Shown: positions 24,573-35,134 of the stretch, in pieces | Numbering within the stretch: the first letter of the stretch is position 1 | Layout of the letters: the number at the start of each line of letters is the position of its first letter | Source of the DNA: Pseudoscleropodium purum | Lineage: Eukaryota; Streptophyta; Bryopsida; Hypnales; Brachytheciaceae | Reading direction: 5' to 3' | NCBI GenBank assembly: GCA_963969395.1 | Contig: OZ017796.1 | Span: 40,972,243-41,036,242 of the forward strand | Length of the DNA: 64,000 nt | The notes under the pieces: generated by a model | The model's input: the letters and a program-made list of their open reading frames with translations, nothing else | Told to the model about the DNA's origin: nothing | Databases searched by the model: none | Program-made: the position numbers and the translations under genes

Positions 24573-25487
24573 CCCCTAAATTCCTAGTGTTCCCTTGAGG
24601 GACAAATCAGATTTTGGGAAGTTTTTGTGATCTCAATTTTTGGTGAATTTTTTTGAAACTTTCTCATAAGATACAAAAATTGATTATCTATGTGGGAATA
24701 TAATTTTCATTTCAATTGGTGCCTAGTAGCAAAAGTTATACCACGAAAAGCCTAAAACTGAACTTGGTAGGTAGCACAAAAAAAATCACAAAAAATCAAA
24801 ATCAATTTTAATTTTTTTTCCTCTAAAATGTTTCATGTTTGTTTATATGTGAAGCTTTGATTTGTTCTATTTGGACTAATAATGAGAAAGTTAAAGACAA
24901 TCTTGTTTTTCGAGCAATTTTAGAATCTTCTTAAAAAAATAACTTGTAGGATTCATTTTTTAATGCAATTTTCACAATTTCCCATAAATTTTTTTTGAGA
25001 ATGTTGTATTTGCTTGCTAAAACAATCTCACCATTGGGATTATTGTTTTTCAATCTCATCTTGAAGTTATTAATGATTTAGTTTTTTTTCCAATGTTGGA
25101 CTTACTTCTATTTAACATTCTTTTAGAGAATGAAAATCAAATATTTTTTTTTAAAAAAGATTCCTAGACTTTCAACTCAATTCTTCAACATAAATTTTTT
25201 AATTCAAAGTCTGTAGTGCAAAAAAATTCCACAATTTGCAATCAGTCATCTGAAATTATAAGCCAATGTTCAAAAAAACTTTCTTTTTCAACTTTGAATG
25301 CTAATATCTTCCAATCTATACAGTCAAACTTCATGAAATTTTCACCACATGAGCTAAGACAAGTGAAGTACAAGATCCTACAATTAGATTCTAAAAAAAT
25401 GATTTTTTTTGTTTTCTTGGATGAACGCAGCAAAAATGACAGTTTTGAGTGGTTTTTGACAGAAAAACGGCCTTGGGACTCTAGGGG
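24573..25487 (+). mobile_element. Family-A TTAA element, intact reference copy (915 bp)
   Basis: Flanked by TTAA (24569-24572, 25488-25491). Ends CCCCTAAATTCCTAG and, on the other strand, CCCCTAGAGTCCCAAGG. The interior matches the arms of the 10535-12739 foldback and the broken copy at 31920. It lies about 290 bp downstream of the JTB stop codon. It contains an uninterrupted TTAA (25070-25073) at exactly the place where the 31920 copy carries an insertion. Non-coding. Confidence 0.85.
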
Positions 25488-25773
25488 TTAAAAAGTGACG
25501 CCGATAGATTCCTCTAACTTCAGGTCCGACCTAGTAACATTGTGGAAGCATACAATTTGTACTGGACATATTAATTTGAATTTCCTTACTAAAGTTCCTC
25601 TTTCATCAAAATAAGGTCCAGTGAGGGAAAGCTGAACTCTCTTGAAGGACATTATGTTACAATCGAGCATATGTAAAATTGCAGTCCCATACTATCAACA
25701 AATCTACATGGGACCTAGTTCCAAGCTACTCTACCAGAGTGTGCGATGAAACGGTGTGAAATAAAGTTCTAAA

Positions 25774-27663
25774 TCAGAAGCGAGGATTTGCAGGAATTCT
25801 TGTCATGCCTGAAAAACTGTGTTTGCGTCGATAGTAAACCAGTGGGGAACACAGCGCAAACGAAGCAAAAGCAATGGCCTGCATGAAGAAAAAAATTAAT
25901 CTTCAAATAACGTTCCAGCTAGCAGTGGATAAGAACTAGCAAAACGAAATCCTCAATCATGGAAACAGAGGTTTGAAACAATTAAATAAGCGGCATTGAA
26001 GACAGACATTCAATTTAATGACATAAATTATTGTAGAACTATGGAAGTGCATGAATAACAGAGGGTGACGGAGCTCTTTGTATACCTCGAACTGCAATAC
26101 TGTAAACTTGGCCATCCCCAAATCAGGCGAACAGGATTTAAAAGTAGGATATGTTTTCAAACCACCTTCTAATTTGAACGCTGGTGTCTCCACTAAATTG
26201 CGACCTTTGACGTCCTCAGAGAAAGTATCATCACCTGAACATGCACAAGACCTCAATTGAGAACGTGACTCACAAAGTCACGAGCAAGTTCTGTGTACAT
26301 TATCTAGCTTGGATTCAAGTAGGAATTTCTCATTAGGAGAAACACGATCTAATGGCAGCTGAAAACAACGACGATGAGAATGGAAAACGACTGTTTCTGA
26401 CAGAATCTACTGGTATTTTCCTGTTACCCTTGACCACGTCTGTCTAGGAAAAAGCTAATTAAAGGCAAATCTCAACTAATTTAATTCCTATTGAACTCCG
26501 AGACAAAACCAGAAGATCACAACCAAATTAGATGACCAACCGGTGAGATCATGTTTGTCCTGCTCCATGTTTTTGACACTCTTTATCTCCAAACACTTAA
26601 ATGGCTGATGATAGCCAGTTGTTCCACAATGGAATTTTTGGGCTTCCTGCATAAAGCCATTAAAAGCAACTCCAATTACGTGTCATTCCACAAAATTTCC
26701 AGAAGTAATCCAAAAGTTGTTCAAAGAATACAAATGTTATAATCAGAACCTAGAAGATTCGTTTAATAAAAGTCATTGGTCGTTGGAGAATAAAAAAATG
26801 CAAACTGTGTTGTTAATACTACCACCAATCAGAGAAAGTTGTATCATTCAAGTGAGTTCATCCAATTCTCTCACAGATATAACGCTTGGAAAGCTGCAAA
26901 CGCTATTACTAGCAAACGGTTCAAAAATAGGCACCAGTTATTCTTCATAATAGCCAACTTAATGCAAAGAAAACAAACCTTATCTGGTCGGGAGCAAGAA
27001 ACACAATGGTCCGTTGATTTGCATAGAAATGAACTGTTGCCTTGCTGCTCAGCGAACTCCCTACTGTCGCTCCTGCAGATGAGTATATTGTAAGTAAAAA
27101 TACAACCATGATATTTATGAGCGACCGGAAATCATCTTAAACCCCTAAATACCAAACGACGACAAGTTGTCGCTCCCATATCGATAGGAGTTGAAAGAAA
27201 ACCTTCAAGGAAGATAAAAGAATGTCCTAATAGAAAAAATCATACCCTACATTATTTGAACGATAGAAATATGTCATCAAATATACTAGATAGCTTGATC
27301 GCCAAGGCGTTGATCAACCCTGTCGTTTTCAAGACAGACATTCTGAGGAGAAACGACGAGGGCAGCTTACAACAACCTTCAAAAAGAACATGCACAACTT
27401 GACAAAGGATTGAATAAGCACAATTTTTAACGCTTAAACAAAAACAAAGTGATGAATCCTCTCAAAATTGCCTCGCATATCTCATACATATACCATCTGT
27501 ACGTTACCTAAAACGGAGACTACCTACACGTTGCCTGCACTCAAACGAGAAGCAAGAAACCGAAAAGTGATACATACCACGCGGAGCACAGATGCGGAAT
27601 GAAAATCAAGAATGCCACGACGAGCGCTACTCCAAATCCGTGCGCACACCATCGCTGAGCCAT
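25774..27663 (-). CDS. JTB: JTB-family transmembrane protein, 5 exons
   Basis: Exons: 27663-27578, 27072-26979, 26646-26541, 26234-26086, 25878-25774 (540 nt, 179 aa). All introns are GT/AG and phases match throughout. Residues 1-28 form a hydrophobic signal (ends PHLCSAW). Exons 2-3 encode a Cys-rich lumenal domain with FLCKSTDHCVSCSR and FHCGTTGYHQPFKCLEI, the pattern I associate with the JTB (jumping translocation breakpoint) family: paired cysteines followed by a TGY...PFKC box. Exon 4 is a less conserved linker. Exon 5 gives a hydrophobic helix (AIAFASFALCSPLVYY) followed by a basic tail RRKHSF...NPRF. Topology is therefore type I. Function in plants is not established; the animal protein has been linked to cell division and mitochondria. 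The promoter, exon 1 and start of intron 1 are duplicated twice downstream on the plus coordinate (see 30846 and 36867). Confidence 0.88.
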
Positions 27664-27960
27664 CTCCACCTCCCAGCTCAGCTTGAATCAAAGGGAGCTA
27701 GAAACGCCCTCCCGCACTAAAAACGACGAGACAAACACCGATCGAAAGAAGACCGCAGCGGCTGCTCGGCAGGAACCTCACGAACGAAGTCCAAAAATCA
27801 GAACACAATCGGCAACGGAGCAGAGTGATCGGACAACTGATGAAGAAAACACTGGCAAGTCTAGGGCTTCGTCGCCAAGAGCCTTGAAGCGTTCTCAGGA
27901 GTTCCCATGGGAACGGTGTTCTACTGGATGATTGCAGACGTCCCCGTTCACACATTAGAG
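27664..27960 (-). promoter_or_regulatory. JTB promoter / 5' UTR block, present three times
   Basis: The region upstream of the JTB start codon matches 30932-31200 and 36953-37220 closely, including GACGAGACAAACACCGAT and ATCGGCAACGGAGCAG. No single TATA box stands out. Sharing across three loci marks it as a transposed or duplicated promoter block. Confidence 0.6.
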
Positions 27961-29152
27961 TTCGTCCGGGCAGTAGAGGAAGAAAACCGAACAGAGTGTA
28001 CTAAAGTTGGAAGGGCAAAAAATGCCCATCTAAGGTGGGCACCCCCCAAACCGCCACTTTTTGTTACTGGACATATTTTCTATCTAATACTATCATTAGA
28101 ATGATCAAATTTTAACATTCTCTTGTTGCCAAGTATAATGAGGTTCCAATGTACCAAAGATTGTAACAATTGGATATTGTATACAAAAGTTATGAAAGGT
28201 CAAAGTTTAGTTTTCTATAAATGTTCTAGAATTGTTTCATCCACATTGTACACATCAATTTTGGAGATGTACAAAGTGATGATGGCAATTTTAAATAGGT
28301 GTTGTTTTGGGGTTGTCTACCCAGACCCTCTTCATTGTTACATAGTGAAATTATTTTGAAACTTATTTTCAAAGAAAGTAGAATAGAAGTCAAATCCAAT
28401 GCCAATCATTCATATTTTTTGGATATGTTCAAAATTAAATATGATATTACATATATTACTATCACATAGTGTCTTTTAAGTATTAAAGTAAAAGACCCTA
28501 TTTGTGCCACAACTTAGAAGCTACTCTATTTGCACCACTATATATATATAATAGTGAACATCTGAAAGTTTCAAATGTAAACTATTGATACTTAATGGCC
28601 ATGATGTAAAGCAAAAGTCACATGGCACAAATAGGGGCTCCTACTTAATTTGCCACATATTAATTAGACATTCTTCATTTATAGCATAAAGGTGAACCCA
28701 AATAGAAAAGTGCACAAACTATAAATGAACCAACATGATATGTATAAGTGCCTAGAATGATTCAATGTTGGGAACCTAGGCCAAGGTGATATTTTTCACC
28801 TAAAAAAACTTCATTTTCAACTGAAATCCCTAAATTTTAAAATGTGAGCAATTGTGCATCATCATTGCATCCATGTTACTTTAGTTCCCCTAAAACCCAA
28901 ATTGGGAAGCTCTGTTTTAGCTATGACCAATACTAATTTATATTTTATTTCTCAAACATGAGTTAACCAAAATACATGTGAAATATTCACTGATTTGCAG
29001 TTCACTACCAAATAAATCGTGAATCTCATGAACCTATATATGTGAAATAACCAGAGACGACTATGGTTCATCCTACCTTACAGAAAGCATAGTCAAGTCA
29101 TAATGTGCATGTCTACATGAAAAAAATTTCATTGCCTTGTCAACATATGATG
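27961..29152. other. Intergenic, AT-rich
   Basis: No supported gene. From about 29040 to 29152 the DNA is distantly similar to the stretch just before 35135 (for example GTGCATG-C-ACATG), so the duplication once extended further left than the tract that is now identical. Confidence 0.4.
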
Positions 29153-30495
29153 GCTCCATTGTACTCATGACTATGTTTCTATGTAATCAGAAACTCCTCT
29201 GAACATGACAATGAACAAGGCCACTTTGCGAAAGCTACAGCAAAACATGTGGAGACATGCATCATGCAGAAGTAGCTCTCTTGAAAGAACCACATCAATG
29301 AAATAATACCGTTCCGAATTGGACTCTGGCGCTCAAAGAAATACTATACAAATGCCAAAGCACTCCGCACAAACAAGAGATGCTTCAGAAATGAAGACAA
29401 TATCATGCTCACTCCTAGGCTCACATCTTATAAAACTCGCAGCCTAGGAAATAAAATACAGAACACAAACCGGGAGAAAAGAATCTGTATAAGGATCAGG
29501 ATCAAAAAAACGTCGTTCGCACCCGGAAAACTCACTCACAAACCATATATGCACAACGCGGACCCCCGATCCAGCAATGCAAACGCGTAATGCTACTCTG
29601 CAAATTCGAAGCTGGACCCAAATATCGATGTGAAGCGAGAAAGGGGCGGACATAAAAGAGGACACACGATGCTTGTTTTGAGCCACCACAGCTGCAGGCA
29701 CCCACTCCCGCATCAAAATCCTCGGCAGAAGGATGGTGTCAACAAGCCCCACCTTCAGCAACTCGTCAGGACCTCACGTACTTGTCCACATAACCCTGCA
29801 AATCGCACATTACATACCAACACTGAGAAGACAACGTAACAAAAACAGGAAACCTCCTCACAACCGTCTCTGGAAAAAACTTGAAAAAAAAAAAGCATCG
29901 GCGCCAACCTGAACAAGTTTCGAAATCTTCGGCTTCGCATTCACCATGTAAGTGGCCACCTTCTCCTCCGTATTGGGAACCTGGTGGGGCTTAACAGCGC
30001 TCAACACCTTCTCAACAGCTTTCTTGGCGATCGTCTTGAAAGCCTCTTTGCTCATCTGACCCTCTTGCCATGTGGGCTTCAGGGTGGCTTTCACATGGTC
30101 GGTCACCGCTATTCTCAGAAGGGTCAAACCCCTCACTTTGTGATCGTCTTTCTCGCTCCTCTGAATCTTATCCCGGCGGCTCCTCTTCACGTCCCTGGTG
30201 CTCTCATCTCCGACTCCCCGACTCCAGCTCTCGGGTCGCTTCGCGGCTGGGCTCACGCCGTCAAGCTCTTGCTGCTGCACTTGCTGGGGTTGGCCAGAGG
30301 GCAAAGCACCCGCTCCTTGCTGTTGCAAGGGCACAGAAGTGCTGCTCGCATGCGCCACAAGGCGCGCGGGGCTGACACTCTCCATCACCAACCTTGTAGC
30401 AGGTCCGGGGCTCACATTCTCCATATGGCGGCGGCAAGGAAGGCTTCCATATCTACAGGGGTTGGAACAGAGCACTTGGGAACATTCAAGGAAGG
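29153..30495 (-). repeat. 1,343-bp duplicated SRI module, copy 1
   Basis: Read against 35135-36477 (constant offset 5,982) I found no difference. Immediately outside both edges the two loci diverge: 29152 against 35134 and 30496 against 36478 already differ, and only partial similarity continues beyond. The block contains the SRI-domain exons and about 0.6 kb of 3' flank. Confidence 0.9.
29766..30424 (-). CDS. SRI-domain C-terminal gene fragment, copy 1
   Basis: Exon 30424-29909 and exon 29795-29766, 181 aa from the first Met in frame. Donor CTTGTTCAG/GTTGGC, acceptor TTTGCAG/GGTTATG, phase 0; the last exon encodes only nine residues (GYVDKYVRS). Residues about 1-95 are low-complexity with Gln runs and a basic patch (KRSRRDK); residues 97-181 form an SRI-like helical domain (KATLKPTW, SKEAFKTIAKKAVEKVL, ISKLVQGYVDKYV). 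SRI domains bind the phosphorylated C-terminal tail of RNA polymerase II; in plants a domain of this kind ends PHD/RING proteins related to PHRF1 (from memory, Arabidopsis At4g10930 type). The N-terminal PHD/RING part is missing. The open frame continues upstream to about 30571; a good acceptor (CCCCTGTAG) at 30453 suggests the exon began at 30452. It is a gene fragment, possibly expressed. Confidence 0.7.
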
Positions 30496-31200
30496 TAATA
30501 GAATGTCCTAATAAATCATATCCTACATTCTTTGGACCATAGAAATATGTAATCAAACGTACTAGAATCAAGAATGAGCTTCCACGGTGAACTTTCTATT
30601 TGTCGCTTGATCACCAAGGGGTTGGTCAACCTAATCGCCTTCAAATCTGACATTCTAATGACGAGAGCAGCTAATAACAACCTTCTTGAACCCGTGAGCA
30701 ACTTCACAAAAGATCGACTAAGCACATTTTCACGCTTCACCAGCAAAAGTGCTGAATCTTCTCAAATTGCCTCGGATGTCTCACCAATACATCCAAGACT
30801 GAAACCTTCTACAAGTTTCCACCACTCAAACACGAGGACACATACCACGCTGAGCACAGATTCGGAATGCACAACAAGAATGCCACGACGAGCGCTACTC
30901 CAAATCCGTGAGCACACCATCGCTGAGCCATCTCCACCTCCCAGCTCAGCTCGAATGAAAAGAAGCTAGAGGACGACCATCCGCACCAAAAACGACGAGA
31001 CAAACACCGATCGAAAGGAGACCGCAGCGGCTGCTCGCCAGAAGCCTCACGAATGAAGTTCAATATTAGGAACAAAATCGGCAACGGAGCAGCAGCGTGA
31101 TCGGGCGCTGCAGCAAAACATTCGCAAGTCTAGGGCTTCGCCAAGAGTCTTTCGGCGTTCTCACGACCTCGGGTGGGAACGTTGTTCAACTGGATGATTG
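30488..31200 (-). pseudogene. JTB promoter and exon-1 duplicate, copy 1
   Basis: Homologous to 27205-27960 of the real JTB gene. Exon 1 (30931-30846) keeps its ATG, 28 codons (MAQRWCAHGFGV...LCSA) and donor GTATGTG. Exons 2-5 are absent; instead the intron runs into the SRI module. Joining this donor (phase 2, ending TG) to the only phase-compatible acceptor at 30453 creates TGA at once, so an in-frame fusion is not predicted. It could drive a short signal peptide transcript or a non-coding leader. Confidence 0.75.
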
Positions 31201-31264
31201 GTATCCATTCTTGTTCACACTGCAGAGACTGCTTAGATTTCCAGTACAGTGCTAAAGAAGATGA

Positions 31265-31715
31265 TATCCTCCTGTTAAGTTAGGTTGTTTGTTATGTTGA
31301 GATCTCCCGGACCATGTATCTCTCGTTTGCATGTTTGGTATCGTCAGAAAGCCCTTGGTGAGGAGGGGTGCACGAGCTTGGTTTTGTGGTGTTCTAACCT
31401 AAGGCTTGAAAGTTATTGAATTTGAAGTTTTTATGAATTAAAAAAATTAGAATTTTTTTTGACCATGGCAAAGGCACGGGGCACACTAGTCCTCCTATGA
31501 AATTAGGTTGTTTGTTTGTTTGTTTGTTTTGTTTGTTACGATGAGATCTCCTGGACTATGTGTCCCCCAATTGTGAGTTTGGTATTGTTGGAAAGCCCTC
31601 AACAAGGAGTGGTGCATGGGCTTGATTTGGTGGTGTTCCGACCTAGGGCGTGAAATTTAAAAAATTCTTTTATTTTGCCTGTAGCAATGGTACAGGGCAC
31701 ACTAGTATTAGTAAA
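31265..31715. repeat. Two-copy tandem repeat of about 225 bp
   Basis: About 31273-31490 and 31498-31715 are imperfect direct copies. Both carry TTAGGTTGTTTGTT, GAGATCTCC, GGTGTTC-GACCTA and end in CAATGG or CATGG followed by GGGCACACTAGT. The second copy has an expanded TTTG run. No coding content. Confidence 0.7.
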
Positions 31716-31919
31716 ATTTTAAAATGTTTTGATTTTTGTTGCATTCCATTAAAAATGGTCATTTTGAAAGGCATTTTTTTGTTTTTTTGTTGTTGTTTTT
31801 GTTTTGTTGTTGTTGTCGTTGAAGTAGAGTCATAGAATTTGAGGGGTTAACAATCATGCACATGGATATTGGTGTCAAATTCTAACATTGGCATTATGCC
31901 ATAATCATATGATATTTAA

Positions 31920-33380
31920 CCTCTAAAGGACCATTCATTTGCCTCTTTTGGGGAACAAATGAAAGTTTGAACAAGCTTTATGTATATATAGTTTTTGTTT
32001 CACACACTACTTAAAAGCAATAGTTATGCCACCTATAGTAAAAAAATTCAAGCTAATTGAGGCAACCAAAAAAATTCACAAAAATCAATTAATTTTTCAT
32101 TTCTTTTAAAAAGAAGTTTGTTATAGAATATATTTTTTATCTACATGGAAAACTTTGATTCATTCCAATTAGATTATTTATGTGAAATTTACAAAGAGCC
32201 TTGTATTAGATGCACTGTCACAACATTTTGAAAAAAAACTTATGAAATTCAGTTTTTACACTATTAAAAAACAAAGTGTTCAGAAGGTTTAAATTCTTCA
32301 ATAGAACAATCTCTCCTTTAGGATTGATTGCATCAATTCCATCTTGGAGTTATTAATCCCTAAATGCCCAAGGCCTATTTTGAGCTTTAAAAAATTTACT
32401 CTAAATTGAACAAAATGTCAACATTTTGATAAGTTGTATCAAATTTTTTTGAATTGTAACTGTACAAATTCAAACTAGACATGTTAGAGATCTCATAGGA
32501 GAAAAAAAAACCCATCACTTATGGAGTGAAAGATTATAATATTTGACCATGAGGGTGTTAAAATTGCAAAAGTGATGTGAAGTTTTTCAATTTTCTTTTC
32601 ACAAGTCAAATCTAAAAAGTTGGTGACCAAAAAAATATGAGGCTAAAGGACCTAACATGTATAACTCCAATCAAATTATGGCTTCTTAAAATCTACTCTA
32701 TAATTTTCTTAAATGAATGTTAAATGTGATTTTTTCTCCTAGTTCTATTGTATTTGAGGCTCAATTCCAAGAGCTCTCAATACTATAGGAAGTCAAGATT
32801 GTAATGGGTACCTTTGTACAAAAGCTTGAATAGAAAAATCACTATCATTTATTTTCAAGATCGGATTTTTGATGCTAAAGCTAAAGTTTGAGAAGAACTT
32901 TTCTAAAATAGAAACTACTAAAAATAGAAACTTAGTTAGTTTTTATTTAACTTCAAAGTTTTGCAAACACCAGATTTTGGTGCCTTGGACATTTAGGGAT
33001 TAATAATTTAGGTTTTCATTCCATCTTGTATCTAGTTTTGCTTTATAATTTTTCTTAAGAATGATAATTGATTTTCTTTTAAAAAAAAATCTCTTCAACT
33101 TCCAACTCAATTTTTTACTATAAAGGTTTTTTACCTCAAAACTTTGTAGTGCATTTTTTTCTTCACATTAAATACTAATACCTTGCAATATATATGGTTA
33201 AAGTTTGTGGTTTAGTTTTTGAAATGCCTTCTACACATTTTCATACCACTGGTAGTCTAGTGTAATATCCTACAACTAGATATGCAAAGAAAATACATAA
33301 TTAATTTGATTTTTCTAAGCAATAGAAATTGTAATTTTGCAATTTTTTTATTGATGAAATATAATTATGAAACTTTAGGC
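31920..33380 (+). mobile_element. Family-A TTAA element interrupted by a family-B copy
   Basis: TTAA at 31916-31919 then CCTCTAAAGGACC. The left part to 32356 and the right part from 33000 align with the intact copy at 24573-25487, including TCTTGGAGTTATTAAT at the insertion point and CCTACAACTAGAT near the right. The right terminus has decayed and its position is approximate. The insertion is described separately. Confidence 0.7.
32357..32999 (+). mobile_element. Family-B TTAA element, copy 2 (643 bp), nested
   Basis: Ends TCCCTAAATGCCCAAGGC and, on the other strand, TCCCTAAATGTCCAAGGC (17 of 18 match). TTAA at 32353-32356 and 33000-33003; the intact family-A relative has a single TTAA at this position. 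Interior matches the 15418 copy. Non-coding. Confidence 0.9.
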
Positions 33381-33658
33381 ATTCAATGCAATGTTAGTTA
33401 AATAGAGCAAGTCTCACATGATATAGTAATATAGTTGAGGGAAACAATGATACTTTTGAATGAAATAGTGGTTGAATGAGGAAAATATTAGCTCTCATTA
33501 TGGAAGATATTGAAACATCTCCAATTATTTTTGGAGGGAATCTTATATCAAATACATTTATCTTAAAAAAACATTTCATCACCTCTTAGTTCATTCACAT
33601 GTGGAAGTTTTTAATGTCAAAACCACTTTACAATCATTTTGTATACTATGCAAGTTAA

Positions 33659-34297
33659 CTCCTAAATATCCAAGGCACCAAATTCTAGTGTTGTCAATAT
33701 TGTGAAGTTAAATAAAACCAAACCAAGTTTTTATTTTTAATAGTGTATATTTTTGGAAAATTCTTTTTGAAGTTAAGCTTTAGCATTAAAATCCAATTTT
33801 TAAAATGATTGATTATGATTTTTCTTTTGAAGATTTTGAGCAAGGGTGTCCATTGCAATCTTGACTTTCTGTAGTGTTGAGAGTTCTTGAAAATGAGCTT
33901 CAAATACACAAGATCTTAGAGGAAAAATCACATTAGAAATTCATTTAAGAAAATTGTAGATTAGTTTTTGAAAAGCCATAAATTGATTGGGGTTATTCAT
34001 GCTAGGCCCTTAACCTTATATTTTTTCAATGACCAACTTTTTAGATTTGATATGTAAAGGATTGAAAGATTTCAAATCACTTTCATAGTTTTAACACCCT
34101 CATGATCAAATATTATAATCTTTTAATCCATAAGTGATATTGTCGTGTTTTCTTTTCTTGTGTGATCTCTAACATGTCTAATTAGAATTTGTACAATTAC
34201 AATTCTAAAAAATTGTTATAACTTACCAAAATGTTGGCATTTTATTCAATTTGGAGCAAATTCCTAAAAGCTCAAAAAGGGCCTTGGTAAATAGGGG
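33659..34297 (-). mobile_element. Family-B TTAA element, copy 3 (639 bp)
   Basis: TTAA at 33655-33658 and 34298-34301. Ends CTCCTAAATATCCAAGGCACC and CCCCTATTTACCAAGGC. It is in opposite orientation to the copies at 15418 and 32357. The interior is clearly homologous. Non-coding. Confidence 0.85.
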
Positions 34298-34301
34298 TTA
34301 A

Positions 34302-35134
34302 CTCAATTAGTAAGCCCCAAATTTAAATACTAATTGATTTAAATTTATTTGAAAATTATGAGAATTTACAATCAAGACCTATGAATGTAGATGTTCACAA
34401 TACTGAGAGAACTTAATGTAATATGATTAAAGATGAATATCTAAATAAACATTCATTCATCTCCCATCCATTCTCATCTAGAATTCATCCAAATGCTCAC
34501 ACTAAATAAACCTTATTCACCCACAATTCATAAAAATTAATATCAAGATTCAATAAAGCATGAAGGTCCAATTTGACATTCCCACACTAAATGAATTAAC
34601 TTGTGTAGTAAGAAGTCACATAAAACACTCTCCAAAAAACTTGGTACCGGTATGGAAACATCAAACGATTTGACCTCAAAATTAGAGTTTCATGCAGATT
34701 TCTGGGAACTCCCAAAATTACAAGAGATTTCTTCTAACATCGAATCTGTCCATCCAGCCAAAACAGATGGATAGCTTATCTTTTAATAATCCAATGAACT
34801 TATTTGTCATCCATTGAAACTCGGAGGAACAAAACTGAAAGCAATTGTAACTTGAAAGAAAGCATCTCAGAGCGTAAAACGTCAAACCAGAATTGTACAA
34901 ATAGACCCTTCAGCGCTTCACCCCTCAGATTCTAACTTAGATGCCAAATTCCCTCGGAGAAGCCGATTGCCCTATACGTGAAACTCAAGTGAGACTTAAC
35001 CCGTACACGGTCACATGAATTCTCCGGAAGTCATTGAGGCAGCATTGAAGTATACTGAATCTCCCACTGAAACTATGAGCCAGAAAGTGCATGCCCACAT
35101 GCAAAATCATTTATGGCCTTGTCGTCACAGTACA
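34302..35134. other. Intergenic between TTAA element and second SRI module
   Basis: AT-rich to about 34650, then more balanced. The last 100 bp resemble 29040-29152. No supported gene. Confidence 0.4.

Noticed and set aside
27138..27150. TTAAACCCCTAAATACC as a further TTAA element end
   Set aside because: An extra A separates TTAA from CCCC and no partner end is visible nearby; likely chance or a remnant inside JTB intron 1.
29984..30542. Plus-strand frames opposite the SRI module (repeated at 35966-36521)
   Set aside because: Antisense shadows of the SRI exon; no motifs, and the minus strand has correct splice sites.
30846..30931. In-frame JTB/SRI fusion protein
   Set aside because: Exon 1 ends in phase 2 and the only matching acceptor creates an immediate TGA, so a fusion is not supported without transcript data.
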